From NCBI RefSeq assembly GCF_025567345.1, contig NZ_JAOQJS010000002.1:248001-312000 (forward strand): 64,000 bases of DNA, given 5' to 3'. The DNA comes from Coprococcus ammoniilyticus (GTDB taxonomy: Bacteria; Bacillota; Clostridia; Lachnospirales; Lachnospiraceae). The notes below the pieces were generated by a model, which saw only the letters and a program-made list of their open reading frames with translations, ran no database searches and had not been told where the DNA came from. The position numbers were made by a program, and so were the translations under genes. Positions 17,200 to 25,547 of the stretch are shown one piece after another. The first letter of the stretch is position 1. Each line of letters opens with the position of its first letter.

Positions 17200-17712
17200 A
17201 TGTCATTAAATGTAGAAAATGAATATGGAGAAATCCAGATCCCTGATTATGAACATGTGATCGAAACAGTGATCGGACAGGCTCTGGATTTTATAAAGTG
17301 TCCTTATGAATGTGAGATTTATGTATTGCTCACAGATAATTCGGGCATACAGACTATCAATAATTGTCAGAGAAATATCGATGCACCGACAGATGTATTG
17401 TCATTTCCTCTGATTGATTATAAAGAACCGGGAGATTTTAGTGTTGTAGACGGGGATACCTGTGATTATTTCAATCCGGAAAGCGGAGAACTGATGCTTG
17501 GAGATATCATTATTTCCATGGATCGCGTATATGAACAGGCAGAAAGCTACAATCACTCGAACACCAGAGAACTGGCATTTCTGGTAGCGCACAGTATGCT
17601 TCATTTGTTTGGTTATGATCATATAGATGAAGAAGAGCGCAAACAGATGGAAGATCTTCAGGAACAAATACTTAATGAGAAAGGATACACAAGGGATTAT
17701 GAAGAAAACTAA
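17200..17712 (+). CDS. ybeY: Endoribonuclease YbeY
   Basis: Zinc-dependent single-strand endoribonuclease involved in 16S rRNA 3' end maturation and 70S quality control. The signature HSMLHLFGYDH supplies the three metal-binding histidines near residues 130-140, and DAPTDVLSFPL is the other conserved block. At 170 residues it is slightly longer than many YbeY proteins because of an insert after the LSFPL strand. It follows phoH after 8 bases, the common order. Confidence 0.93.
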   Translation: MSLNVENEYGEIQIPDYEHVIETVIGQALDFIKCPYECEIYVLLTDNSGIQTINNCQRNIDAPTDVLSFPLIDYKEPGDFSVVDGDTCDYFNPESGELMLGDIIISMDRVYEQAESYNHSNTRELAFLVAHSMLHLFGYDHIDEEERKQMEDLQEQILNEKGYTRDYEEN

Positions 17713-18784
17713 ATATGCAATTGCTTTAGCAGCATTAGGAGTTTTATCACTTGGTGTTATGGGATGTGGTAAGAAAGAGACATCAACAGAAGCAACCACA
17801 GAAACCACAACGACAGAAGCAACAACAGAAGCTACCACAGAGGCAGCAACAGAAGTACAGCATGAGGGCGTATATAACGACCTGACTGGCGAATGGGTTA
17901 CAGACCGGACGGAAGAGTACGGTCGTCCGATCGCAGTTATGTTAAATAATATTTCTGACGCTATGCCACAGTGCGATATAGGTAAAGCAGATATCGTTTA
18001 TGAGATGAAGGTAGAAGGTGGAATCACCAGACTGCTTGGTATTTTTAACGATTATTCCAATCTTGAAAAACTTGGATCAATCAGAAGCTGCCGTCCATAT
18101 TATGTAACCGTTGCTATGGAATATGATGCAATCTATATGCATTACGGTCAGTCCCCACAGGGTGAGGAAAAACTTTCAAGCTCAGGAATCAATAATCTGA
18201 GTGGTTTAAGTTCAGAAGGTGGAGTAACATACTACAGAGCATCTGACAGGGTATCACCACATAATGTATTTACAGATACAGAAAAGATCAAAGCCGGCAT
18301 CGAACAAAAAGGATATGAAACAAAGCATAGCGATAGTTTCAAGAGTGTGTTCTCATTTAATGAAGAGATCACAGCTCCTGCTGGCGGCGAAAAGGCAGAA
18401 AAGATTACAACTCCGATCAGCAATTACACAACACCTTGGTTTGAATATCATGCAGATGATGGCCTCTACTACAGATTCCAGTATGGCGGAGAACAGACAG
18501 ATGGAAATACAGGTGATCAGCTTAAGTATGAAAATGTCCTGATCCAGTTTGCTCATTATACAAGCATTGATGATCATGACAGACAGCAGCTTGATCTGGT
18601 TGGTGAAGGAACCGGACTTTATGCTTCCAATGGAGTGATCGTTCCTGTAACATGGAAAAAATCATCTGAAAATGCGATCACAAAGTATTATACAGAGGAC
18701 GGCAATGAATTAAAGCTGAATCCTGGAAAAACATGGGTGACAGTATTTGAAAAAGACAAAGCTGACAGCGTAACATGGGAATAA
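17699..18784 (+). CDS. YerB-like DUF3048 lipoprotein
   Basis: About 361 residues from ATG 17699, which overlaps the ybeY stop and follows AAGGG. A lipoprotein signal ends in GVMGC (Cys23). A Thr/Glu/Ala-rich linker with repeated TTEATTEA follows at about residues 27-55 and should tether the domain away from the membrane. The DUF3048 core begins RPIAVMLNN and includes LGSIRSCRPYYV and the late GKTWVTVFEK. Bacillus YerB is an uncharacterised lipoprotein; a cell-envelope role is only inferred. Confidence 0.85.
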   Translation: MKKTKYAIALAALGVLSLGVMGCGKKETSTEATTETTTTEATTEATTEAATEVQHEGVYNDLTGEWVTDRTEEYGRPIAVMLNNISDAMPQCDIGKADIVYEMKVEGGITRLLGIFNDYSNLEKLGSIRSCRPYYVTVAMEYDAIYMHYGQSPQGEEKLSSSGINNLSGLSSEGGVTYYRASDRVSPHNVFTDTEKIKAGIEQKGYETKHSDSFKSVFSFNEEITAPAGGEKAEKITTPISNYTTPWFEYHADDGLYYRFQYGGEQTDGNTGDQLKYENVLIQFAHYTSIDDHDRQQLDLVGEGTGLYASNGVIVPVTWKKSSENAITKYYTEDGNELKLNPGKTWVTVFEKDKADSVTWE

Positions 18785-18809
18785 ACAAATAAATATATAA
18801 GAAAAAAGG

Positions 18810-18851
18810 AAAACAGGCAGGTAAAAGCTAATAATTACCAGCCTGTTTTTT
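18810..18851 (+). terminator. Intrinsic terminator after the DUF3048 gene
   Basis: AAAACAGGC (18810-18818) pairs with GCCTGTTTT (18841-18849), with an inner GGTAA/TTACC stem and one A-A mismatch, followed by T6. It ends the yqfC-to-DUF3048 operon. Confidence 0.9.
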
Positions 18852-18900
18852 GCATAGATCTGATGGATGTGCAGATAATCATGATAAGAGGTGATTATCT

Positions 18901-19365
18901 GTGAAAAAAATTTTATTGATTCTTGGTGGGATGCTCATTCTGTTTTTGCTTGCTTTTTGCTGTTCCTATACGATATACCAGAAAACTGACAGCTTTTCGG
19001 ATGATTCATATGCCGTAGAAACAATAACAGGCAAAGGACGATCCGGCAAACGACAAGAGATTCAATACAATCCAATTTCAGAAGAAAAAACATCAGAAGA
19101 AAAAACACCAACATATGGAACGACAACCGGAGAACGATCGTTGTCCGAAGATGCTTCCACACAGGTGGCGGCGGAGTCGTATCGTTTTCTGGTAAATGAA
19201 TTAAATGGATATGTAGCGGTCTTTACAGCAAATGGCAGTTTGTATGAATTTACCGATATCCGGATCAAGGATCTGGACAACATTCTAAAAAACAGGATCA
19301 TAAATGGTATTAAATTTCAAAAAGAGAAAGAATTGTTTACTTTTCTTGAATCATGTTCCAGTTAA
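18901..19365 (+). CDS. Membrane-anchored protein with BofC-type C-terminal domain
   Basis: 154 residues starting at GTG 18901 after AGAGGTGAT. One N-terminal membrane anchor (about residues 3-25) is followed by a Lys/Glu/Thr-rich linker and a C-terminal domain from about residue 93, RFLVNELNGYVAVFTANGS, then YEFTDIRIKDLD and a closing FLESCSS. This matches the BofC C-terminal domain. Bacillus BofC controls SpoIVB signalling in sporulation; here the classical BofC N-terminal domain is absent, so only the domain, not the function, is assigned. Confidence 0.65.
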   Translation: MKKILLILGGMLILFLLAFCCSYTIYQKTDSFSDDSYAVETITGKGRSGKRQEIQYNPISEEKTSEEKTPTYGTTTGERSLSEDASTQVAAESYRFLVNELNGYVAVFTANGSLYEFTDIRIKDLDNILKNRIINGIKFQKEKELFTFLESCSS

Positions 19366-19374
19366 TGCTAGAAT
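19346..19374 (+). promoter_or_regulatory. Promoter of the HI0933-type flavoprotein gene
   Basis: TTGAAT at 19346-19351 and TAGAAT at 19369-19374, 17 bases apart, with TGC before the -10 box (extended -10). The -35 box lies inside the end of the preceding gene. The expected 5' leader is only about 20 bases. Confidence 0.65.
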
Positions 19375-19402
19375 ATGGATGGTTTAAAAGGAGTAAATAA
19401 AA

Positions 19403-20671
19403 ATGATATATGACTTGATCGTAGCAGGTGCAGGTGCTTCTGGTATGACTGCAGCTATCTGCGCAACGGATGCAGATATTTACAAACAGTTTCAGCATAA
19501 AGCAGATCAGACCCGGAAGCGTTCTGTACTGATCATTGAGAAAAATAAAAAGATCGGAAAAAAACTATATGCAACCGGAAATGGCAGATGTAATCTGTCA
19601 AACAGCAGTTTTCGTCTGGAATGTTATAACAGTAAAAATGAATTTTTCCCATATAAGGTGATCGGAGCAAAGGATTATCAGATTGTAAATCAATTTGCGG
19701 AACAGCTTGGTGTAGCTGTCAACGATGAACACGGATATTATTATCCAATGTCCAGACAGGCATCTACGATCGTCTGGGCGTTCAACGACCGTCTGAAGAA
19801 AAATCAGATCCAGGTTCATACCGGAGAAACCGTTATAGGTCTGGAAGAACAATCCGATCATACATATTGTATTCAGACGGATCAGGGACAATATTATGCA
19901 AGAAATATAGTTCTTGCATGTGGTGGAGCTGCAGCACCTGCCCTTGGTGGTACAGATGCAGGCTGTAGTCTGTTAGATCAACTGGGTATTCCGTATTATC
20001 CATTTCAACCAGCACTCTGTAAGCTTCAGGTAAAAGAAAAGATGTCTGGGTTGGCAGGTGTTCGTTCAAAGGCACTGGTAACAGTAATGGATGCATCTTC
20101 CGAAATCCACGCACAGGAATTTGGCGAGGTCCAGTTTACCGGTCAATCATTATCAGGAATTGTTATATTTAATCTCAGCCATACAGCTGGGGAGATGCTG
20201 CAGGATGGTGAGAGCGTTAGCCTTTGTCTGGATCTTGTACCAGATATAAATGAAGCTGATCTGTATATGCATTTCAGGAAATTCCGGACAAATAATCCGG
20301 AAAGGTCGCTTCAGGCGTGCCTGAATGGCTTTGTACATGAAAAACTTGCGACTTATATACTAGAACAATGCAGATGGAAACAGGAAAGAATATCGGAACT
20401 AAATGATGTTGAACTGCAGAAGCTGGCAGATCAAATAAAGAAACTGACCTTTCATGTCACAGCAACAGCCGGAGCAGAAGATGCACAGGTATCAAGAGGC
20501 GGCGCAGACACTCGTTTTATAGATCCGGAAACTATGAAGCTTACTGTACAGGAGCATGTATATGTGATAGGGGAGCTTTTGGATACCGACGGAATCTGCG
20601 GCGGCTATAATCTGATGTGGGCGGTCATAACTGGGATGAAAGCGGGATTTAGTATTTATGATTCGAATTAA
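19403..20671 (+). CDS. HI0933/YhiN-family FAD-dependent oxidoreductase
   Basis: 422-residue flavoprotein. The N-terminal Rossmann motif LIVAGAGASGMTAAI binds FAD, and KKIGKKLYATGNGRCNLSN is the family signature. VLACGGAAAPALGGTDAG lies in the middle and the C-terminal ELLDTDGICGGYNLMWA closes the FAD site. Members are widespread and mostly uncharacterised; BaiN of bile-acid degraders belongs to this group, but that function should not be transferred from the motif alone. The next gene begins 14 bases before this one ends. Confidence 0.87.
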   Translation: MIYDLIVAGAGASGMTAAICATDADIYKQFQHKADQTRKRSVLIIEKNKKIGKKLYATGNGRCNLSNSSFRLECYNSKNEFFPYKVIGAKDYQIVNQFAEQLGVAVNDEHGYYYPMSRQASTIVWAFNDRLKKNQIQVHTGETVIGLEEQSDHTYCIQTDQGQYYARNIVLACGGAAAPALGGTDAGCSLLDQLGIPYYPFQPALCKLQVKEKMSGLAGVRSKALVTVMDASSEIHAQEFGEVQFTGQSLSGIVIFNLSHTAGEMLQDGESVSLCLDLVPDINEADLYMHFRKFRTNNPERSLQACLNGFVHEKLATYILEQCRWKQERISELNDVELQKLADQIKKLTFHVTATAGAEDAQVSRGGADTRFIDPETMKLTVQEHVYVIGELLDTDGICGGYNLMWAVITGMKAGFSIYDSN

Positions 20672-22295
20672 TAATATTAAGTTAAAAATTGGATACAAAA
20701 ACGAAGATATTGAACAGGCAATCCGGAAAAGTTTAAGGATAAATAGCTTTCTATCCTATAAAATGGCTAAATTATCGATTGACAGCCGGAAGAAGGATCA
20801 AATCCATTATGTTGCCTCTGTAGATGTGTCCTGTGATCAGGAAGAGAAAATCCTAAAAAAAGTTCACAATAACAATATTATGTTAATTAAAGGGACGGAT
20901 TTTAAAATCCCGGAGCATGGATCGATGCCGATGCAGTATCGACCGGTTATTATCGGAAGCGGTCCGGCAGGTTTGTTTGCAGGTCTTTTTCTTGCAAGAG
21001 AGGGCTATCGACCGATCATTCTGGAACGTGGTATGGCAGTTGATGAACGAACAGCCTGTGTAAATGGATACTGGAAAAAGGAACATCCGTTAAATCCAAA
21101 CTGTAATGTTCAGTTTGGTGAAGGAGGGGCCGGAACATTTTCTGACGGTAAATTGAATACCGCAATTAAGGATAAATCAGGAAGAAGGACTGCGGTTCTT
21201 AAGACATTTGTCGAATTTGGTGCAGATCCGTCAATCCTATATGTGAATAAGCCTCATATTGGTACAGATGTGTTATTGACTGTAGTCAAGAATATTAGAA
21301 ATGAGATTATAAGGCTGGGTGGAGAGGTGCGATTTGAGCAGCTTGTAACAGATATAGAAGTGATAAATCCTGAGACAACGCTCTTACATATAAAGAAGCT
21401 TTTGAAACCGGAAGAAACATATGAATTAAAAAGCAATGCGGTGATACTTGCGATTGGTCACAGTGCAAGAGATACCTTTGAAATGCTCTATAAGCGTGGA
21501 ATTCCGATGGAACAGAAGCCGTTTGCAATGGGACTCCGAATCGAACATCCAAGAACCTTTATCAATGAAGCACAATATGGATATCATCCCGATTATGAAG
21601 ATTTACTGCCGACAGCAGATTATAAGCTGGTGCATCAGGCAGCAAACGGACGGGCGGTCTACTCCTTCTGTATGTGCCCCGGTGGTTACGTTGTAAATGC
21701 ATCCTCAGAATCCGGAAGGATATGTGTCAATGGTATGAGCTACAGTGACCGGAAAGCGGATAATTCAAACAGTGCGATCGTTGTGAATGTTACGCCGGAA
21801 GATTATCCGGGAGATCATCCGCTTGCCGGTATGTATTTTCAGAGAGAGCTTGAAGAAAAGGCGTATCAGGCAGGAAAAGGAGCAGTTCCGGTACAACGTT
21901 TCGGTGATTTTAGAATGAACAGAATGTCTGAAATAGCCGGCAAGATCAAGCCTTGCATAAAGGGGGCTTATACGTTTTCCAACCTGAATTGTTGTTTGCC
22001 AGAGTATATCAGAGATGCTATAATAGATGGTGTTTTGTCATTTGACCGGGTGATATCTGGTTTTGCAGATGATGATGCAATATTAAGCGGCGTGGAAGCA
22101 AGAACATCTTCGCCGATAAAGATACTACGCGATGCAGATCTGACATCTGCACATACTTGTATTTATCCATGTGGAGAAGGTGCAGGTTACGCGGGAGGTA
22201 TAACATCCGCAGCCGTTGACGGAATAAAAGTTTTTGAGGCAGTTATGTCGAAATTTATGATACCGGACGCATCAACCGGAAATCAGAGAATGTGA
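20658..22295 (+). CDS. Uncharacterised FAD-dependent dehydrogenase (COG2509 type)
   Basis: 545 residues. An N-terminal region of about 90 residues with two alpha-beta units precedes the FAD-binding motif PVIIGSGPAGLFAGLFLARE. NVQFGEGGAGTFSDGKLNT is the hallmark of this conserved but uncharacterised family. The C-terminal PCGEGAGYAGGITSAAVDG closes the flavin site. It overlaps the preceding flavoprotein gene by 14 bases, so the two are probably translated together. Substrate is unknown. Confidence 0.85.
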   Translation: MIRINNIKLKIGYKNEDIEQAIRKSLRINSFLSYKMAKLSIDSRKKDQIHYVASVDVSCDQEEKILKKVHNNNIMLIKGTDFKIPEHGSMPMQYRPVIIGSGPAGLFAGLFLAREGYRPIILERGMAVDERTACVNGYWKKEHPLNPNCNVQFGEGGAGTFSDGKLNTAIKDKSGRRTAVLKTFVEFGADPSILYVNKPHIGTDVLLTVVKNIRNEIIRLGGEVRFEQLVTDIEVINPETTLLHIKKLLKPEETYELKSNAVILAIGHSARDTFEMLYKRGIPMEQKPFAMGLRIEHPRTFINEAQYGYHPDYEDLLPTADYKLVHQAANGRAVYSFCMCPGGYVVNASSESGRICVNGMSYSDRKADNSNSAIVVNVTPEDYPGDHPLAGMYFQRELEEKAYQAGKGAVPVQRFGDFRMNRMSEIAGKIKPCIKGAYTFSNLNCCLPEYIRDAIIDGVLSFDRVISGFADDDAILSGVEARTSSPIKILRDADLTSAHTCIYPCGEGAGYAGGITSAAVDGIKVFEAVMSKFMIPDASTGNQRM

Positions 22296-22310
22296 GGTTT
22301 CAGATTTAAA

Positions 22311-23168
22311 ATGGAAGATCGTTTATACTTAAAAAATAAAAAAAGAATCGTGATCAAGATCGGTTCATCTTCATTGATCCATGAGGAGACGGGTGGGCTT
22401 GATTACATAAAACTTGAAAAACTGGTACGGATCATCAGCGATCTGAAAAATCAGGATAAGGATGTTGTATTGGTATCCTCCGGTGCAATCGGTGTTGGTT
22501 CGAAGTCGTTAGGGCTTCAGAAAAAGCCAAAGACAACATCACTCAGACAGGCATGTGCAGCAGTTGGACAGGGACAGCTCATGATGGTATACCAGCGTCT
22601 GTTCTATGAATATCACCAGATCGCAGCTCAGGTTCTTCTGACGTTTGATGTAATCACATCTCAGGAAAGAAGACATAACGCTGTAAATACTTTTAATGAA
22701 TTATTACAAATGGATGTTATTCCTGTAGTTAATGAGAATGATACAGTTGCAATTGAAGAAGTGGATATAAACTTTGGAGATAATGATACCCTTTCCGCTA
22801 TCGTAGCCAACATGATCAATGCTGATCTTTTATTATTATTAACAGATATTGATGGCTTGTACACGGACGATCCAAGAAATAATCCGGATGCAACATTGAT
22901 CCCTGTCGTAGAACGCATCGACGATAAGATCAAAGCAATGGCAAAGGGCGCCGGCTCCGGATATGGAACCGGTGGTATGACGACAAAGATTTCTGCGGCG
23001 AAGATTGCTGCAAATTCAGGAGCAGATATGCTTATTTTATCAGGAGATGATATAGGAAATCTCGGTCGGGCATTAAATGGTGAATCTGTCGGAACCTTAT
23101 TTAAAGCATATAAAGAGCCGAATTTTGATGTCGTAAGATACATTACACATAAGGAATATCTACAGTAG
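22311..23168 (+). CDS. proB: Glutamate 5-kinase (short form without PUA domain)
   Basis: Phosphorylates glutamate to glutamyl-5-phosphate, the first step of proline synthesis. Amino-acid-kinase motifs: VIKIGSSSL, LVSSGAIGVGSKSLG, NENDTVAIEE and GTGGMTTKISAAKIA. At 285 residues it stops after the kinase domain; the C-terminal PUA domain of the 370-residue enzymes is missing. No proA is adjacent, so the second enzyme must be elsewhere. The short upstream gap (15 bases) suggests co-transcription with the flavoproteins. Confidence 0.92.
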   Translation: MEDRLYLKNKKRIVIKIGSSSLIHEETGGLDYIKLEKLVRIISDLKNQDKDVVLVSSGAIGVGSKSLGLQKKPKTTSLRQACAAVGQGQLMMVYQRLFYEYHQIAAQVLLTFDVITSQERRHNAVNTFNELLQMDVIPVVNENDTVAIEEVDINFGDNDTLSAIVANMINADLLLLLTDIDGLYTDDPRNNPDATLIPVVERIDDKIKAMAKGAGSGYGTGGMTTKISAAKIAANSGADMLILSGDDIGNLGRALNGESVGTLFKAYKEPNFDVVRYITHKEYLQ

Positions 23169-23276
23169 CAATGGATATAGTATGTACCATCGTATCATAT
23201 ACATATATAAGATGGGTCTGATCAAACAGAAGCAGTATCCGATTCCGAAATAACAGAAATGAACAGGTGAATAAGA

Positions 23277-23498
23277 ATGGACGAAAAAAAGATTGCAAGA
23301 ATCAATGAATTATATAAGAAATCCAAGACTCCGGCAGGACTTACGTCGGCTGAAAAGGAAGAACAGAAAAATCTCAGACAGGAATACATTTTTGCCATGA
23401 AACAGAATCTGAGAAGTGTATTAAATAACATTGATATCAAAGAACCGGATGGTAGTATTACCAGGCTGGAAGATATCGATCCAACAAAAAAAGTATGA
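23277..23498 (+). CDS. DUF896-family small protein
   Basis: 73 residues, highly charged and helical: IARINELYKKSKTPAGLTSAEKEEQ is followed by a second helix LRQEYIFAMKQNLRSVL. This two-helix hairpin is the DUF896 (YnzC-like) family, cytoplasmic and of unknown role. The stop overlaps the start of the next gene by four bases (ATGA), so translation is coupled to the cyclo-ligase. Confidence 0.85.
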   Translation: MDEKKIARINELYKKSKTPAGLTSAEKEEQKNLRQEYIFAMKQNLRSVLNNIDIKEPDGSITRLEDIDPTKKV

Positions 23499-24073
23499 TG
23501 GAACAGACAAAAGCAGAACTAAGAAAACAATATAAACAAAAGCGACGTGCCTTAACACCGGAGCAGGTGACCGTTGCTTCAGCGCAGATCAGGAAGCAAT
23601 TTCTGAATTCAGATGAATATAAAGATTGCAATCATCTGCTGATCTATGTCAGTCAGGATAATGAAGTGGATACGGTCGAGATTATAAAGCAGGCACTTAC
23701 AGATGACAAAGTCGTTGCTGTGCCAAAGGTATACGGAGATCATATGCATTTTCATCGGATCCATGAAATGAGCGATCTAAAGGTAGGTGCGTATGGCATC
23801 TTAGAGCCTGCCGGCTGTGAGATGCTTCATCCGACGGAAGGAATTCTGATCGTCCCGGGAATTGTATTTGATATAAACGGACATCGGATCGGATATGGCG
23901 GTGGATATTATGACCGTTATATGAAGCTTCATCCGGAACTTACTGCGGTTGCATTTGCCTATGATTATCAGGTGTTGCCGGAGATTTCATGCGAATCATT
24001 TGACGAAAGACCGGATCAGCTTCTGACTCCGTCAGAGATATACAGCTTTATGGAGAACAATAAATATGATTAA
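23495..24073 (+). CDS. 5-formyltetrahydrofolate cyclo-ligase
   Basis: Converts 5-formyl-THF to 5,10-methenyl-THF with ATP in folate one-carbon metabolism. The 192 residues contain the N-terminal KAELRKQYKQKRRAL helix and the family signature GHRIGYGGGYYDRYM near residue 130, with a preceding VPGIVFD strand. The length is normal. The gene overlaps DUF896 upstream and miaB downstream (8 bases), forming a tight operon. Confidence 0.92.
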   Translation: MMEQTKAELRKQYKQKRRALTPEQVTVASAQIRKQFLNSDEYKDCNHLLIYVSQDNEVDTVEIIKQALTDDKVVAVPKVYGDHMHFHRIHEMSDLKVGAYGILEPAGCEMLHPTEGILIVPGIVFDINGHRIGYGGGYYDRYMKLHPELTAVAFAYDYQVLPEISCESFDERPDQLLTPSEIYSFMENNKYD

Positions 24074-25517
24074 TGAAATAGATAAAAAAATAGATAAAAT
24101 CGATATAACAGAACCTTGTCCTGCCGAAGAACCATTTCGGCAATATTATTTTATAAAAAAAGCAAGGGGGTATTACCGGGAGCTTGCGAAAAAAGCAGGA
24201 AGAAACCTGACCTGTTCGATCCAGACCTATGGATGTCAGATGAATGTAAGAGACTCCGAGAAGCTGACCGGTATTCTGGAAGAAATCGGATATACAAGCA
24301 GTGATTCTGAGGATGCAGACCTTGTTATATATAATACCTGCACAGTCCGTGAGAATGCGAATCGAAAAGTCTACGGACATCTTGGAATCATGAAACATGA
24401 CAAAGAGACACATCCAGATAAGATGATCGGGCTTTGCGGATGTATGATGCAGGAACCGGATGTTGTAGCTACAATTCAAAAGAAATATCGATTTGTAGAT
24501 ATGGTATTTGGCACGCATAATGTATTTAAACTGGCTGAAATCTACTGCAACCGTATCGAAGCCGGCGGACAGGTAGTGGATATCTGGAAGGATACCAATC
24601 TTGTTGTGGAAGATCTTCCGGTTAAGAAAGAATTCCCATTTAAGTCCGGTGTCAATATTATGTTCGGATGTAATAATTTCTGTACATATTGTATCGTGCC
24701 ATATGTTAGAGGCAGAGAACGCAGCAGACAACCGGAGGACATCATAAGAGAGGTTAAGCGGCTTTCAGAGGAGGGTGTAAAAGAGATCATGCTCCTTGGT
24801 CAGAATGTGAATTCTTATGGAAAGACGTTAGAAGAACCGATGACATTTGCCGAATTATTGCAGAAGGTGACAGAAGTTGATGGAATCGAACGTGTTCGTT
24901 TTATGACCTCCCATCCAAAGGATCTGTCCGATGAATTGATCGATGTGATCGCGGCAAATGAAAAGATCTGCCGTCACATCCATCTTCCGATGCAATCCGG
25001 CTCATCCAGGATATTAAATCAGATGAATCGTCGCTATACAAAGGAATCCTATCTGGAATTAGTAGACAAGATCCGCAGACAGATTCCTGAAATATCACTT
25101 ACAACCGATATTATTGTCGGTTTTCCCGGAGAAACAGAAGAAGATTTCTTAGAGACAATGGATGTAGTGAATCGGGTAAGGTTTGATACAGCATTTACAT
25201 TTATATACTCCAAGCGTACCGGAACACCGGCAGCAACATTTGAGGATCATGCAACAAAGGAAGAGATCCAGAACCGGTTTGATCGCCTGATCAAGCGAGT
25301 ATCAGAGATCAGCGGTGAGGAGATCTGCCGTTATAAAGGGCAGGTCATGCCTGTACTGATTGAAAGCGTCAGCGAACAGAATCAGGAACTCTTAACCGGT
25401 CGTCTGTCAAATAATATTCTGGTACATTTTAAAGGTGATCCGTCTATGATCGGCGAGATCCGGGATGTTTCGCTGGATGAATGTAAAGGCTTTTATTATA
25501 TGGGAAATCTTGTATAA
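24066..25517 (+). CDS. miaB: tRNA-2-methylthio-N6-dimethylallyladenosine synthase MiaB
   Basis: Radical-SAM methylthiotransferase that modifies i6A37 of tRNAs. The N-terminal cluster-binding cysteines are in TYGCQMN, YNTCTVRENAN and LCGCMMQ, and the radical-SAM CxxxCxxC is in FGCNNFCTYCIVP. A TRAM RNA-binding domain ends the protein. An N-terminal extension of about 45 residues precedes the first motif, as in many Clostridia. miaA, which makes its substrate, lies three genes downstream after mutS and mutL. Confidence 0.94.
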   Translation: MINEIDKKIDKIDITEPCPAEEPFRQYYFIKKARGYYRELAKKAGRNLTCSIQTYGCQMNVRDSEKLTGILEEIGYTSSDSEDADLVIYNTCTVRENANRKVYGHLGIMKHDKETHPDKMIGLCGCMMQEPDVVATIQKKYRFVDMVFGTHNVFKLAEIYCNRIEAGGQVVDIWKDTNLVVEDLPVKKEFPFKSGVNIMFGCNNFCTYCIVPYVRGRERSRQPEDIIREVKRLSEEGVKEIMLLGQNVNSYGKTLEEPMTFAELLQKVTEVDGIERVRFMTSHPKDLSDELIDVIAANEKICRHIHLPMQSGSSRILNQMNRRYTKESYLELVDKIRRQIPEISLTTDIIVGFPGETEEDFLETMDVVNRVRFDTAFTFIYSKRTGTPAATFEDHATKEEIQNRFDRLIKRVSEISGEEICRYKGQVMPVLIESVSEQNQELLTGRLSNNILVHFKGDPSMIGEIRDVSLDECKGFYYMGNLV

Positions 25518-25547
25518 ACCGAATTTATAGAATAGGGGTAAAAAACA

